Positions 9,893-19,318 are shown, counted from the first letter of the stretch. The stretch: DNA of 64,000 bases from Massilia horti (GCF_004614195.1 NZ_SPUM01000109.1:1-64000), one strand, 5' to 3'. Program-made: numbers and translations. The notes: a model not told the origin generated them from the sequence alone.

Positions 9893-10788
9893 GATTGAGC
9901 GTACACGAACTGTCCATTGCCCTGCCCGCGGACTACCGCAGCCAGGACGTGCTTGCCTTTCACGGGCGCGACGCACAGCAACTGGCCGAACAGGTCACGC
10001 CCGGCCGCGTCCGCAAGGGCGTGCTGCTCCATGGCGTGCCGCTCGTGCTCGACGTGGCGCTCGCGCCAGGCGTGGCCCGCTGCCGCATCGAGGCCGACGA
10101 GGCTTTGGACGACATCGCGCTCGCCGCCGCGCGCGAAGCGCTGCTCAACATCCTGGCGCTGCGCATCGACCCGGCGCCCTTTGCGCTGTTCACGCACGGC
10201 GACCCGCTGCTCGGCCCCTTTGTTACGCGCCAGCCGAACTTACGCATCGTGCAATCGGCCACCGTGTTCGAGGCGCTGACCTGGGCCATCATCGGCCAGC
10301 AGATCAACCTGGCGTTCGCGATCAGCCTGCGCCGCACCTTCATCGAGCAGGCCGGCCGCCGCCATTCCAGCGGCCTGTGGTGCTATCCGGAGGCGGTTGA
10401 CGCCGCTCGCCTGGACCTGGAAGCGCTCACCACCCGCAAATTCTCGCGCGCCAAGGCCGAAACCGTGCTGCGGCTGGCGCGTCTCGTCGCCGACGGCGAA
10501 CTGGTGCTCGATCGCAGCCATGGCCCCGATGAGGTGGCTAGTGCGCTGCTTGCCGTGAAAGGCATCGGCCCCTGGACCGTCAATTACACGCTGCTGCGCG
10601 GCTATGGCTTTCCCGACTGCTCGTTGCATGGAGACGTGGCGGTGCGTGCTGCCTTCCAGCATCTGCTGGGCGAGGACAGCAAGCCCGACATGGCACGCAC
10701 GGAAACCCTGCTGGAACGCTACAAGCCACACCGGGCGATGGCGGCGGCCTATCTGTGGGCCAGTCTCAATCAGAACGGGGGGAACTGA
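9889..10788 (+). CDS. alkA: DNA-3-methyladenine glycosylase II (AlkA-type)
   Basis: Excises alkylated bases from DNA in base excision repair. The 299-residue protein has the AlkA arrangement: an N-terminal domain, then a HhH-GPD domain with helix-hairpin-helix VKGIGPWTVNYTLLRG (from residue 223) and the catalytic aspartate in SLHGDVAVR (Asp249). The block ALTWAIIGQQINLAFA matches the conserved start of the HhH-GPD fold. The ATG overlaps the EamA gene stop codon by the ATGA arrangement. No Ada-type regulator is adjacent. Confidence 0.92.
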   Translation: MRLSVHELSIALPADYRSQDVLAFHGRDAQQLAEQVTPGRVRKGVLLHGVPLVLDVALAPGVARCRIEADEALDDIALAAAREALLNILALRIDPAPFALFTHGDPLLGPFVTRQPNLRIVQSATVFEALTWAIIGQQINLAFAISLRRTFIEQAGRRHSSGLWCYPEAVDAARLDLEALTTRKFSRAKAETVLRLARLVADGELVLDRSHGPDEVASALLAVKGIGPWTVNYTLLRGYGFPDCSLHGDVAVRAAFQHLLGEDSKPDMARTETLLERYKPHRAMAAAYLWASLNQNGGN

Positions 10789-10889
10789 GCAGGCTCTCGG
10801 CCGTTTTTGGCCTTTCGCATAGCACAAGCGGTTTCGCGTCTTCACACTGGTCGTTAAGCACGCCGCCAGTTCTGCGAGAGACCGTTTCC

Positions 10890-11906
10890 ATGAAGCGAAT
10901 TTCCTGCCTGCTCACGCTGCTCGCATCGAGCAGCATCGCCTATCCCGCAGCGCCATCCGCGGACGAACACGGCGCCTACCTGTCGGCCGAACTGGGCAAC
11001 GGCCGCATCGGCGGTCCGGACACCGGGCCCCACAAGCTCATGCGCTGGCGTGCGTTCGAGGCGCGCATCGGACGCGACCTGATTGCCGCGCGAGCCGGGG
11101 AGCCATCACTCGCAGGCGCGCGCATCGATGTCGTCTATTACAACGAAGGGCACCCGGACAACAACCACCGGGACGGCTTCGCGCTCCAGCTCGTATACGC
11201 CCGCAAGCTCGGTAACGCATTGACGGCCGAGATCGGCGCCGGCCCCTACACGAGCATGAACACGACCACCATAGGCGGCGTGCAATATGACATCGCCCGC
11301 CACGGCGTGCTGTACAGCGCCGCCTTGCGTTTTCCACTGGCTGGCCTGGATCCCGGCACCCACCTCCGGCTTGGCCTGAACCACGTGCGGATGCGCGATG
11401 CCTTCCATTCCAACGCACTGATGCTGGGCATCGGCCGTCAATTCGCCGACGTGCCGCACTTTCCGAAGGGAGACCTTGCACGCAACCGGCTATGGCTGGG
11501 CGCTTCCTTCGGCCGCTCGTTCACGAGCCACAGCGGCACCCGGGATACCAACAGCGCCATCGTCCAGGCGAAGCAGTACGGCGGCACGTGGGCCGTATCG
11601 TTCGCGGGAATCTTCGAGGGCGACGACCGGACGCGCGTCGACCGATACGGCGCCGCGGCCCAGCTCTGGTTCGTCCAACCCGTGACGGAACGCTGGATCG
11701 CGTCGGCGGGCATCGGCCCATACATCGCCGAAAACCGGCGCGAAGGCAACCGTGGGTTTGTCCATGGCCTGTTCAGCCTGCAATTCGAGCGCGACCTGGG
11801 CGCGCAGACCAAGGTCTTCTTCGCCTTCCACCGCGTGAAGACCTACACCCAGATGAACGACCGCGACCTGTTCCACCTGGGACTGCTGCACACCTTCGGC
11901 TGGTGA
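10890..11906 (+). CDS. Predicted outer-membrane beta-barrel protein, function unknown
   Basis: A 338-residue protein with a Sec signal peptide (MKRISCLLTLLASSSIAYPA) and many alternating amphipathic strands rich in Gly, Tyr and Arg (for example LRLGLNHVRMRDAFHSNALM and LWLGASFGRSFTS). It ends in an aromatic residue (LGLLHTFGW), as outer-membrane barrels do. I do not recognise a specific family; a lipid-modifying enzyme or small porin are both possible. The ATG at 10890 is chosen because the signal peptide starts there; the frame is open further upstream without sense. Confidence 0.7.
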   Translation: MKRISCLLTLLASSSIAYPAAPSADEHGAYLSAELGNGRIGGPDTGPHKLMRWRAFEARIGRDLIAARAGEPSLAGARIDVVYYNEGHPDNNHRDGFALQLVYARKLGNALTAEIGAGPYTSMNTTTIGGVQYDIARHGVLYSAALRFPLAGLDPGTHLRLGLNHVRMRDAFHSNALMLGIGRQFADVPHFPKGDLARNRLWLGASFGRSFTSHSGTRDTNSAIVQAKQYGGTWAVSFAGIFEGDDRTRVDRYGAAAQLWFVQPVTERWIASAGIGPYIAENRREGNRGFVHGLFSLQFERDLGAQTKVFFAFHRVKTYTQMNDRDLFHLGLLHTFGW

Positions 11907-12323
11907 TCAGTCCCAGCGCGGCAGTCCGTCGAATTGCTGCGCGCCCTCGCCGGAAAACCGGATCAGCTCCGAAAGCGGCACGGTGGCCAAGTTGTCGCAG
12001 CCGTAGTGCCCGCCCAGCGCGCTCGGAATCTTGAGGCAATACTTACGCCCGGCGGAGAGCGGCCCCAGCGTCGATTCCGCCAGGTGCACCACCTCGGGCA
12101 TGTACCAGTCATTCAGGAAAGCCTGGTTGTACGCCAGCGCATCGTACGCCTCGCGGTCCTGCGCCAGCGGTTCGCAGCACAGGTCCTGCGGGCGCAGGCG
12201 CCAGTATCTTCCATCCTCATCGCGGATGATCAGGTTGCCGAAGGCGTTTTCACCCAGCACTTCGACCGCGTTCAGGCCGACCCAACCCCATGCCTCGTTA
12301 ATCTCGTCCACAGTAATCATCAT
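11907..12323 (-). CDS. Tdi1-like (DUF1851) immunity-type protein, orphan
   Basis: A 138-residue soluble protein. The segment GRKYCLKIPSALGGHYGCDN and the N-terminal FGNLIIRDEDGRYWRL resemble the DUF1851 / T6SS immunity Tdi1 C-terminal family, whose members neutralise type VI secretion DNase effectors. No effector, VgrG, PAAR or Hcp gene is in this window, so this would be an orphan immunity gene or a housekeeping relative. Start ATG 12323 (second ATG at 12320) is supported by GGAG just upstream; an upstream in-frame ATG at 12335 lacks one. Confidence 0.65.
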   Translation of the reverse strand: MMITVDEINEAWGWVGLNAVEVLGENAFGNLIIRDEDGRYWRLRPQDLCCEPLAQDREAYDALAYNQAFLNDWYMPEVVHLAESTLGPLSAGRKYCLKIPSALGGHYGCDNLATVPLSELIRFSGEGAQQFDGLPRWD

Positions 12324-12625
12324 CCCACTCCGCAATCAATCCGAAGGGCTGTCGGTTGGCAGCCCCAAGCGAGCTGTTGGACCATAGAGGCGCGCCACGG
12401 TTGAGCCGCAATGCAGGGAACTTGATGCATATCGAGCGCGCGGACAATTGAATGGAGCCAACAGCCAGCAATACGCCCGCCGGCGCCCTGGAACGCCCAG
12501 CGCTTTGATCCCCATCACGCGCGCGATCGCAACTGATGAGCAAGGAATCTCATCAAAGGGAGGACTGGGCGTGGACGGCACCCGCCGCCTGCCCGCATGA
12601 GGAGAATTTTGATGAGAGCTGCATC
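12324..12625. other. Intergenic region, no gene seen
   Basis: About 300 bases between divergently transcribed genes. Open frames here are short or are upstream extensions of the 12626 gene without family resemblance. No clear promoter or terminator is visible. It presumably holds the divergent promoters of the Tdi1-like gene and the beta-barrel gene. Confidence 0.4.
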
Positions 12626-13372
12626 ATGAAGCAGGCCCTGCCCCATGCCGCCGCAGGGCTTCTCCTGAGCGCGCTCCTGCTGGCCGCGCCGCTGTGCACC
12701 CGCGCCGAGGCGCTCGGCCAGACGTCGCGCTGGCAAGTCGAACTGACGCCGTACTACTTGGGGAATATGAATGTGAGCGGCAGTACGCGCTTCAAGCCGC
12801 CGCAAGCCAGCGGCGGCACCACCTATGCCGGACAATCGAACCAGCCCGGCTTTGGCCTGCGCCTGGAGGCGGGGGCCGACAATTCCGGATGGTGGCTCGA
12901 TGCCCAGCGCACCCGGCTGTCACAGGATTCCGACGCCGGAAGCCTCAAGGGCCGGCAAGACACGGTCCAGCTGGCCGGGGCAGCCCGCGTCGTGGATGGC
13001 CCCGATACTTTTGTCGACCTCATTGGTGGAGTCCGTTACGTATCGGTCTCCCTGGAGCAGGGCCTGGCGCAGGATGCCCCGAAGGCGGCAGGCGTTTGGG
13101 GCAGCCAGCGTGCGCACTGGGCTGACGCGGTCACGGGCGTGCGCGTGCAGTCCAGGCTGTCCGAACGCGGGTGGCTGACGGCCTACGGGGATATCGGCGG
13201 CGGCGGCAGCAAGCGCACATGGCAGGGGCAGGTCGGCATGGATTTCCGCGTGACCCAGGGCGTGACCGTCACGGTCGGCTACCGAGTGCTCGTCCTCGAT
13301 TACAACAAGCCGGAGCTGGCATACGACCCGCGCATTGCCGGCGGCTACGCCGGGTTGGCGATTCGCTTCTGA
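12626..13372 (+). CDS. Predicted outer-membrane beta-barrel protein
   Basis: A 248-residue protein with a signal peptide (MKQALPHAAAGLLLSALLLA, cleavage near CTRAEA) followed by regularly spaced amphipathic strands (WQVELTPYYLGNMNVSG, GFGLRLEAGADNSGWWLDAQ, VTVTVGYRVLVLDY) and a C-terminal Phe (GYAGLAIRF), the outer-membrane insertion signature. It resembles small porin-like barrels; I cannot name a ligand. The ATG at 12626 is chosen for the signal peptide; the open frame begins at 12536. Confidence 0.75.
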   Translation: MKQALPHAAAGLLLSALLLAAPLCTRAEALGQTSRWQVELTPYYLGNMNVSGSTRFKPPQASGGTTYAGQSNQPGFGLRLEAGADNSGWWLDAQRTRLSQDSDAGSLKGRQDTVQLAGAARVVDGPDTFVDLIGGVRYVSVSLEQGLAQDAPKAAGVWGSQRAHWADAVTGVRVQSRLSERGWLTAYGDIGGGGSKRTWQGQVGMDFRVTQGVTVTVGYRVLVLDYNKPELAYDPRIAGGYAGLAIRF

Positions 13373-13414
13373 TCCAGCGGCGTAAAGCAGCTCCCGCATG
13401 CCCCCAGGTCCTGA

Positions 13415-13476
13415 CCCCAGATATTGGGCCCAGATATTGGACCCAGATATTGGACCCAGATATTGGACCCAAATAC
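13415..13476. repeat. Tandem repeat of a 13-bp unit, four copies plus a partial
   Basis: The unit ACCCAGATATTGG occurs at 13415-13427 (first base C), 13428-13440 (first base G), 13441-13453 and 13454-13466, followed by the partial acccaaatac. It lies between the stop of the barrel gene and the 3' end of tRNA-fMet. It is too short and has no spacers, so it is not a CRISPR array. It may vary in copy number among strains (inference). Confidence 0.9.
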
Positions 13477-13480
13477 GACA

Positions 13481-13513
13481 ACGCCGCCGCGCTGTTGCCA
13501 GCGCCGGCGGCGT
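13481..13513 (-). terminator. Possible terminator of tRNA-fMet
   Basis: On the minus strand, just downstream of the tRNA, a GC-rich inverted repeat (ACGCCGCCGGCGC with GCGCGGCGGCGT) can form a stem of about ten pairs. The T-rich stretch after it is weak (tgtcgtatttg), so the call is tentative. Confidence 0.4.
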
Positions 13514-13522
13514 GCCTGAATT

Positions 13523-13599
13523 TGGTTGCGGGGACAGGATTTGAACCTGTGACCTTCGGGTTATGAGCCCGACGAGCTGCCAGACTGCTCCACCCCGCG
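13523..13599 (-). tRNA. Initiator tRNA-Met (CAU)
   Basis: The 77-base minus-strand sequence begins CGCGGGGTGGAGCAGTCTGG and ends CCCCGCAACCA. The anticodon loop is CTCATAA (anticodon CAT) flanked by the GGG/CCC pairs typical of initiator tRNAs, and position 1 cannot pair with position 72 (C-A), another initiator hallmark. CCA is encoded. It nearly matches the E. coli fMet tRNA from memory. Confidence 0.97.
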
Positions 13600-13612
13600 T
13601 CTGATGATGCAT

Positions 13613-13641
13613 ATTATACGTCCCTTCGCCGCTTTAGGCAA
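13613..13641 (-). promoter_or_regulatory. Sigma-70-type promoter of tRNA-fMet
   Basis: On the minus strand TTGCCT (13641-13636) is followed after 17 bases by a perfect TATAAT (13618-13613), 14 bases before the tRNA 5' end. This is the expected geometry for a strong stable-RNA promoter. Confidence 0.75.
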
Positions 13642-13795
13642 ACTCAATCCTAGTCCGATGTGCGATTGCAGCACCAAACTCAGGTTACGAGCAGTGTGCG
13701 ATGACCTCCCGCGTACCGGCTGCCCGACAGGCGCATTGCGGCACAGCCAACGCAATCGGTGTAAAGTAAGCGGAATACTATTTCTCCCCTTACCT

Positions 13796-14377
13796 ATGAA
13801 ATTTTGTTCCGAGTGCGCCCACCCGGTCGCACTGGCGATCCCGGAAGGCGACAATCGCCCGCGCTACGTGTGCTCGCAGTGCGAGGCCATTCATTACCAG
13901 AACCCCAAGCTCGTGATCGGCTCGATTCCCATCTGGGAGCAAGACGGCGAGCTCAAGGTGCTGCTGTGCCGGCGCGCCATCGAGCCGCGCTACGGCTACT
14001 GGACATTGCCGGCCGGCTTCATGGAAAACGCCGAAACCACGGCCGAGGCAGCAGTGCGCGAAACCGAGGAAGAAGCCGGCGCCCATATCGAGATCGGCAA
14101 CCTGTTCACCCTGCTCAATGTTGCACATGTGCATCAGGTCCACCTGTTCTACCTGGCCCGCCTGGTTGACCTGCAGTTCGCCCCCGGTTCCGAAAGCCTG
14201 GAGGTGGCCCTGTTCGCCGAGCGCGACATCCCGTGGGACGAGCTGGCGTTCCCGACAATTCGCAAGACGCTGGAACTGTTCTTTGCCGACCGCGTCAAAA
14301 TGCGGGAAGGCGGCAGCTACGGCTTCCACAGTCACGACATCGTGCGTCCCATGCGCACCGAAAGCGTCCCCGGCTGA
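13796..14377 (+). CDS. Nudix hydrolase with N-terminal zinc ribbon
   Basis: A 193-residue pyrophosphohydrolase. An N-terminal zinc ribbon (CSEC at residues 4-7 and CSQC further on) precedes the Nudix domain; the Nudix box G-x5-E-x7-REUxEExGU is visible as GFMENAETTAEAAVRETEEE followed by AG. This layout is shared with NudC-like and ADP-ribose-type family members; the substrate cannot be fixed from sequence. The ATG at 13796 starts directly at the zinc ribbon. It ends 3 bases before aat, so the two are probably co-transcribed. Confidence 0.9.
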   Translation: MKFCSECAHPVALAIPEGDNRPRYVCSQCEAIHYQNPKLVIGSIPIWEQDGELKVLLCRRAIEPRYGYWTLPAGFMENAETTAEAAVRETEEEAGAHIEIGNLFTLLNVAHVHQVHLFYLARLVDLQFAPGSESLEVALFAERDIPWDELAFPTIRKTLELFFADRVKMREGGSYGFHSHDIVRPMRTESVPG

Positions 14378-14380
14378 CCC

Positions 14381-15103
14381 ATGATCCCCTGGCTTGAAGC
14401 GAACACGCCATTTCCGGACGTCTCCGAGGCGCTGACAATGGACGCGCCCGGACTGCTCGCGGCCGGGGCTGACCTGTCGCCGCAGCGGCTGCTGCAGGCT
14501 TACCAGCACGGCATCTTCCCGTGGTTTTCGGAAGGCCAGCCGATCCTGTGGTGGAGTACCGATCCGCGCATGGTGCTGTACACCGAACACTTCAAGGTCA
14601 GCGAAAGCCTGCGCAAGACCCTGCGCAAGGTCGAGCACAGCAGGCTGACGGGCGGTCGCTGGGACGTAAAATTCGACAGCAGCTTCGAAGCGGTCATGCG
14701 CGCCTGCGCCGCCCCGCGCAAGGATGGCCCGGGCACCTGGATTTCGGAGGAAATTATCAGTGGTTACACGGGCCTGTTCGCGCTGGGCTACGCGCATTCG
14801 TCGGAGTTATGGCTCGACGGCAATCTGGTCGGCGGCGCCTACGGCGTCTGCATCGGCCGCATGTTCTACGGCGAGTCGATGTTCGCGCGGGTGTCGGACG
14901 CGTCCAAGGTCGCGCTCGCCTACCTGGTCGCCTTCCTGCGCCGGCATGGCGTGCGCATGATCGACTGCCAGCAGGAGACCGCGCACCTGGCCTCGCTCGG
15001 CGCGGCGCCGATATCACGCGCGCGCTTCCTCCAGCATTTGCGCCACGCAATCGGCGAACCGCCGATCGGCCGCTGGGAAGTGGCGCCACCATTGCCTGAC
15101 TAA
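14381..15103 (+). CDS. aat: Leucyl/phenylalanyl-tRNA-protein transferase
   Basis: Transfers Leu or Phe from aminoacyl-tRNA to proteins with N-terminal Arg or Lys, marking them for ClpS/ClpAP degradation (N-degron pathway). The 240-residue protein shows the family blocks [41 protein letters not shown] and [18 protein letters not shown]. It is followed 59 bases later by bpt, the second N-degron transferase; this aat-bpt pairing is common in proteobacteria. Confidence 0.96.
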   Translation: MIPWLEANTPFPDVSEALTMDAPGLLAAGADLSPQRLLQAYQHGIFPWFSEGQPILWWSTDPRMVLYTEHFKVSESLRKTLRKVEHSRLTGGRWDVKFDSSFEAVMRACAAPRKDGPGTWISEEIISGYTGLFALGYAHSSELWLDGNLVGGAYGVCIGRMFYGESMFARVSDASKVALAYLVAFLRRHGVRMIDCQQETAHLASLGAAPISRARFLQHLRHAIGEPPIGRWEVAPPLPD

Positions 15104-15162
15104 CGCCGCCGCCGGCCGTCTTTGTCTACAATACATACAACACGTCGTCTCGAGAGCATTGC

Positions 15163-15891
15163 ATGACGCACCTAAATGACCTGCCATTTTCTACGTTGCA
15201 GTTCTACACGACAGCACCGTATCCGTGCAGCTATCTCGATGCGCGCCAGGCCCGTTCGCAGGTGGCGACGCCCTCGCACCTGATCAACGCCGACGTGTAT
15301 TCCGAGCTGGTCAAAAGCGGCTTTCGCCGCAGCGGCATTTTTACCTACCGTCCCTATTGCGACGGCTGCAACGCGTGCATTCCGGTGCGCGTGGTGTGTG
15401 GCCAATTCACCCCCAACCGCGCCCAGCGCCGCGCATGGAAACGCCATGCCGACCTGGTGGCGATGGTGGCCAACCTGTCGTTCTCGGACGAACATTACGC
15501 GCTCTACCTGCGCTACCAGACCACCCGCCACGTCGGCGGCGGCATGGACCAGGACAGCCGCGACCAATACGCCCAGTTCTTGCTGCAAAGCAGGGTCAAC
15601 ACGCGGCTGGTCGAATTCCGCGAACCGGACGGCGTGCTGCGCATGGTGTCGATCATCGACGTGCTCTCGGACGGCCTGTCGTCGGTCTACACCTTTTTCG
15701 ACCCGGACGTGGAAGGCGCCTCGTTCGGCACCTACAACATCATGTGGCAGGTCGAGCAGGCGCGCGAACTGGAGCTGCCCTACGTCTACCTCGGCTACTG
15801 GATCGAACAGAGCCCCAAGATGGCCTACAAGATCAACTTCCGGCCGCTGGAAGCGCGCATCGACGGCGTATGGGGCGTGCTGGAACGGTGA
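15163..15891 (+). CDS. bpt: Aspartate/glutamate leucyltransferase (ATE1-like, Bpt)
   Basis: Adds Leu to N-terminal Asp or Glu of proteins, feeding them to the N-end rule degradation route together with Aat. The 242-residue protein has the ATE N-terminal cysteine cluster ([12 protein letters not shown], plus the upstream PCSYL) and the C-terminal ATE domain ([26 protein letters not shown]). It has the length and cysteine layout of bacterial Bpt. Confidence 0.94.
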   Translation: MTHLNDLPFSTLQFYTTAPYPCSYLDARQARSQVATPSHLINADVYSELVKSGFRRSGIFTYRPYCDGCNACIPVRVVCGQFTPNRAQRRAWKRHADLVAMVANLSFSDEHYALYLRYQTTRHVGGGMDQDSRDQYAQFLLQSRVNTRLVEFREPDGVLRMVSIIDVLSDGLSSVYTFFDPDVEGASFGTYNIMWQVEQARELELPYVYLGYWIEQSPKMAYKINFRPLEARIDGVWGVLER

Positions 15892-15893
15892 TT

Positions 15894-15997
15894 GTAGGGT
15901 GGGCGGCTTGACCGCCCACGCGTTCAAACCGTGCGTGCAAAGAGGCTCATCCAAGTAGCAGCGTTCAGTTGAACGCTTTACCCCGCCCACCCTGCGG
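15894..15997. repeat. REP inverted pair (family B)
   Basis: Left unit GTAGGGTGGGCGGCTTGACC... (15894-15929) forms a GGGCGG-CTTGA-CCGCCC hairpin and ends in ACGCGTTCAAA. A degenerate inverted right unit (ttgaacgctttaccccgcccaccctgcgg) ends at 15997. It lies between bpt and pyrD. Confidence 0.8.
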
Positions 15998-16079
15998 GAA
16001 ACACTTCGCCGCGGCCCGTGCCGGCGCACCCCGTCATCTCCTCACGGTACAATGTCGGTATATCATCACCGAGCATTCC

Positions 16080-17114
16080 ATGTCCCACAAACTTCTGTAC
16101 GCACTAGCCCGTCCTCTGCTGTTTGCGCTCGACCCGGAAACAGCCCACAACGTTACCCTGCACAACCTGCGCCGCCTCAAGGCGCTCGGCCTGCTGCATG
16201 TCAGAAAGCCTGCTGCCGACCCACGCACCGTCATGGGCATCAAGTTCCCCAACCCGGTCGGCCTGGCCGCCGGCCTGGACAAGGATGGCTCCTGCATCGA
16301 CGGCCTGGCCGCGCTCGGTTTCGGCTTCATCGAAATCGGCACCGTGACCCCGCGCGCCCAGCCCGGCAACCCGAAGCCGCGCATGTTCCGCCTGCCAGCG
16401 AGGCGCGCGATCATCAACCGGATGGGATTTAACAACGGCGGGGTCGACGCGTTCATCGCCAACGTGCAAGCGTCGAAGTTCTATCAGGAAAAGCAAGGTG
16501 TACTCGGCCTGAACATCGGCAAGAACGCCGACACCCCGATCGAGCGCGCGGCCGACGACTACCTGCACTGCCTGCGCAAGGTCTACCCGTACGCCAGCTA
16601 CGTGACGGTCAACATCTCATCGCCCAACACCAAGAACCTGCGCCAGCTGCAAGGCGCATCCGAACTGGACGCCCTGCTGTCGCAGCTCAAGGGCGAACAG
16701 GCGCGCCTGGCGGACAAGCACGGCCACTACGTGCCGATCACGCTCAAGATCGCGCCGGACATCGACGCCGACCAGATCCTGGACATCGCCGGTGCCCTGC
16801 TGCGGCACAAGATCGACGGCGTCATCGCCACCAACACCACGCTCAACCGGCGCGACGTGGAAGGCCTGCGCTACGCCAACGAGCCCGGCGGCCTGTCGGG
16901 CGAGCCGGTGTTCGACCTGTCGAACATCGTGATCCGCGCGCTGAAAAAGGAACTGGGCGACGCGGTCCCGATCATCGGGGTCGGCGGCATCATGCAGGGC
17001 GCCGACGCCAAGGCCAAGATCGACGCCGGTGCCCAGCTAGTCCAGCTGTACAGCGGCTTGATCTACGCCGGCCCCGCCCTCGTGCGCGAATGCGCCGACG
17101 CCCTCAAGTCTTAA
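16080..17114 (+). CDS. pyrD: Dihydroorotate dehydrogenase (quinone), class 2
   Basis: Oxidises dihydroorotate to orotate, passing electrons to quinone at the inner membrane (pyrimidine synthesis). The 344-residue protein has the N-terminal membrane-associating helix of class 2 enzymes ([20 protein letters not shown]) and conserved blocks [33 protein letters not shown] (catalytic Ser region) and IIGVGGI. The ATG at 16080 gives the usual class 2 N-terminus; upstream open frame overlaps the repeat. Confidence 0.96.
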   Translation: MSHKLLYALARPLLFALDPETAHNVTLHNLRRLKALGLLHVRKPAADPRTVMGIKFPNPVGLAAGLDKDGSCIDGLAALGFGFIEIGTVTPRAQPGNPKPRMFRLPARRAIINRMGFNNGGVDAFIANVQASKFYQEKQGVLGLNIGKNADTPIERAADDYLHCLRKVYPYASYVTVNISSPNTKNLRQLQGASELDALLSQLKGEQARLADKHGHYVPITLKIAPDIDADQILDIAGALLRHKIDGVIATNTTLNRRDVEGLRYANEPGGLSGEPVFDLSNIVIRALKKELGDAVPIIGVGGIMQGADAKAKIDAGAQLVQLYSGLIYAGPALVRECADALKS

Positions 17115-17127
17115 ACCGAAAACGAAT

Positions 17128-18174
17128 ATGAAAAAAAACCAGCTTGGAACCACCGAGCTGCGCGTGTCACGCGTGTGCCTGGGCACCATGACCTTTGGCG
17201 AGCAGAATACCGAAAGCGACGCGCACAGCCAGCTCGACTACGCGCTTGAGCGCGGCATCAACTTCATCGACACCGCCGAGCTGTACCCGGTGCCGCCATG
17301 CGGCGCAACCCAAGGCTTGACCGAACGCTTCATCGGCAGCTGGCTCAAGAAGACCGGCAAGCGCGACCAGATCGTCCTCGCCACCAAGATCGCCGGCCCC
17401 AACTCGAACCAGACCTGGATCCGAGGTCCTCAGCACAACCTCGATGCGGCCAACGTACGCACGGCGGTCGAGGACAGCCTGCGCCGCCTGCAGACCGACT
17501 ACATCGACCTGTACCAGCTACACTGGCCGAGCCGCAACCTGCCGATCTTCGGCGCCAACAGCTTCAACCCCGAGGCCGAACGGGCGCACGTGGCGATCGA
17601 AGAGACTTTGGCCGCGCTGGGCGACATGGTCAAGGAAGGCAAGATCCGCCACATCGGCGTTTCGAACGAAAGCGCGTGGGGCGTGTGCGAATTCATCAAG
17701 CAGTCCGAGATGAAGGGCCTGCCGCGCATCGCGACCGTCCAGAACCTGTACAACCTGACCGCGCGCGCCTTCGAGACCAGTCTGATGGACGAAGCATGCA
17801 TGCGCACCAACGTCAGCCTGCTGGCCTACAGCCCGCTCGCGTTCGGCCAGCTGTCCGCAAAGTACATCGACAACCCGAAGGCGCACGGCCGCCTGACGAT
17901 CTACCCGCCGACCTGGAGCCCGCGCTACCTGCGCCCGGCAGTGCTGGAAGCGACCCGCGAGTATGCCGCACTGGCGCGCGATAACGGCATGAGCCCGGCG
18001 CAGATGGCGCTGGCGTGGTGCTATTCGCGCTGGTTCGTCGCCTCGACCATCATCGGCGCGACCAACCTGGATCAGCTGAAGGAAAACATCGACGCCGAGG
18101 CGATCACGTTATCTAGCGAGGTAGTGGCCGCGATCGATGCGATCCACGCGCGCATCACCAACCCCGGCCAGTGA
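17128..18174 (+). CDS. tas: Aldo/keto reductase, Tas-like
   Basis: A 348-residue NADP(H)-dependent oxidoreductase closely resembling E. coli Tas: LGTMTFGEQNTESDAHSQLD, DTAELYPVPP and QGLTERFIGSWLKK are shared blocks. The aldo/keto reductase tetrad is plausible (Asp in FIDTAELYP, Tyr in ELYP, Lys in LATKIAGP, His in QLHWP). It starts 13 bases after pyrD. The natural substrate is unknown; E. coli Tas is known only from a weak tyrosine-auxotrophy suppression phenotype. Confidence 0.9.
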   Translation: MKKNQLGTTELRVSRVCLGTMTFGEQNTESDAHSQLDYALERGINFIDTAELYPVPPCGATQGLTERFIGSWLKKTGKRDQIVLATKIAGPNSNQTWIRGPQHNLDAANVRTAVEDSLRRLQTDYIDLYQLHWPSRNLPIFGANSFNPEAERAHVAIEETLAALGDMVKEGKIRHIGVSNESAWGVCEFIKQSEMKGLPRIATVQNLYNLTARAFETSLMDEACMRTNVSLLAYSPLAFGQLSAKYIDNPKAHGRLTIYPPTWSPRYLRPAVLEATREYAALARDNGMSPAQMALAWCYSRWFVASTIIGATNLDQLKENIDAEAITLSSEVVAAIDAIHARITNPGQ

Positions 18175-18176
18175 CC

Positions 18177-18240
18177 GTAGGGTGGGCGGCTCGTTCGTCG
18201 GGCATTTAGCCCGACTCACCCCACGCGTTCAAACCCTACG
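18177..18240. repeat. REP unit (family B) with nested hairpin
   Basis: GTAGGGTGGGCGGCTCG opens the unit and CCCACGCGTTCAAACCCTACG closes it. The loop is replaced by a second hairpin (GTCGGGC-atttA-GCCCGAC). It lies just after the tas stop codon. Confidence 0.75.
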
Positions 18241-18266
18241 ATCTGCCCCCGGGACAGTGACGAAGG

Positions 18267-18385
18267 CGTAGGGGGCGCGCGGCCGGCGAGGACCAGTGCG
18301 CACGCGGTCACCGCACGCTGACTTGCGGCCGCCGCTTCTCTACGCTGCTTTCGCGAACCGCGTGCGCACAGGTGCGCACCCTACG
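18267..18385. repeat. REP inverted pair (family A, spacer type II), left arm degenerate
   Basis: The right arm is a complete ACCGCGTGCGCACAGGTGCG...CCTACG unit; the left arm is eroded (cgtagggggcgcgcggccgg...ccagtgcgcacgcggtca). The spacer contains gctgacttgcggccgccgcttc...ttcgcgaacc, matching the spacers at 59472-59577 and next to 47217 and 50221. Confidence 0.75.
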
Positions 18386-18391
18386 ATGTGC

Positions 18392-19318
18392 TCACGCCGC
18401 GGAATACAGCTCGCTCTCGATCTGCTCCCGGGTTATCCCCGGAACCAGGCGCTCGATGAAATGGTACGCATACGCGCGCAAAAACGCCCCGCGCCTTACC
18501 GCCAGCCGCGTCACGTTCTGCGCAAACAGGTGCGACGCCTCGATCGCGCGCAGCCCCTTGTCGCGGCCATGGTCGAACGCCATCGCCGCCACGATCCCCA
18601 CTCCCATCCCGAGCGAGACGTACTGCTTGATCACGTCCGAATCCATCGCGGTCAGCACGATATCCGGCGCCAGCCCAGCCTTGGCGAACGCCGCGTCGAT
18701 ATGCCCGCGCCCGGTAAACCCGACGTCATAGGTAATCAACGGATAATTCGCCAGATCCCTCAGGCCTAGCGGCGTCTTGCCCAGCAGCGGATGCCCATCC
18801 GGCGCCACCACCAGGTGGCTCCAGCGGTAGCACGGGAACGACACCAGGTCGGGAAACGCGGACAAGCCCTCGGTGGCGATGCCGATATCGGCCCGCCCCG
18901 ACAGCACCCACTGCGCGATATGCTCCGGCGCGCTCTGCTGCAGCGCGATGCGCACGTTGGGAAAAGCGGCGCGAAACGCCTGCACCACCTGCGGCAGCGC
19001 GTAGCGCGCCTGCGTGTGCGTGACGGCTACCGTCAGCGTGCCATTGTCCTGGTCCGCGTACTCACGCCCCGCGTGCTGCAGGTTTTCCGCCTCCACCAGC
19101 AGCCGCTCGATGATCGTCAGGATGCCCTTGCCGGGCTTGGTGAGTCCCGTCAGCCGCTTGCCGTTGCGCTCGAAGATCACGACTCCGAGCTCTTCCTCCA
19201 GCTCGCGGATCTGGCGCGACACGCCAGGCTGCGAGGTGAACAGGGCGTTGGCGACGTCGGTCAGGTTGTAACCGCGACGCGCCGCCTCGCGCACCGAACG
19301 CAGCTGCTGGAAGTTCAT
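18392..19318 (-). CDS. cysB: LysR-family sulfur regulator CysB
   Basis: Transcriptional regulator of sulfate assimilation genes, normally responding to O-acetylserine/N-acetylserine. The 308-residue protein begins [20 protein letters not shown] and has the LysR helix-turn-helix ([19 protein letters not shown]) and a CysB-type effector domain ([29 protein letters not shown]). It overlaps the cysA stop by 4 bases, so the regulator is encoded at the end of the operon it probably controls. Confidence 0.92.
   Translation of the reverse strand: MNFQQLRSVREAARRGYNLTDVANALFTSQPGVSRQIRELEEELGVVIFERNGKRLTGLTKPGKGILTIIERLLVEAENLQHAGREYADQDNGTLTVAVTHTQARYALPQVVQAFRAAFPNVRIALQQSAPEHIAQWVLSGRADIGIATEGLSAFPDLVSFPCYRWSHLVVAPDGHPLLGKTPLGLRDLANYPLITYDVGFTGRGHIDAAFAKAGLAPDIVLTAMDSDVIKQYVSLGMGVGIVAAMAFDHGRDKGLRAIEASHLFAQNVTRLAVRRGAFLRAYAYHFIERLVPGITREQIESELYSAA

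Noticed and set aside
13415-13476. Possible CRISPR array
   Set aside because: The 13-bp units are directly adjacent with no spacers, and no cas gene is present.
15969-16079. An N-terminal extension of pyrD
   Set aside because: The extension is made of REP repeat sequence; class 2 PyrD proteins start at the chosen ATG.
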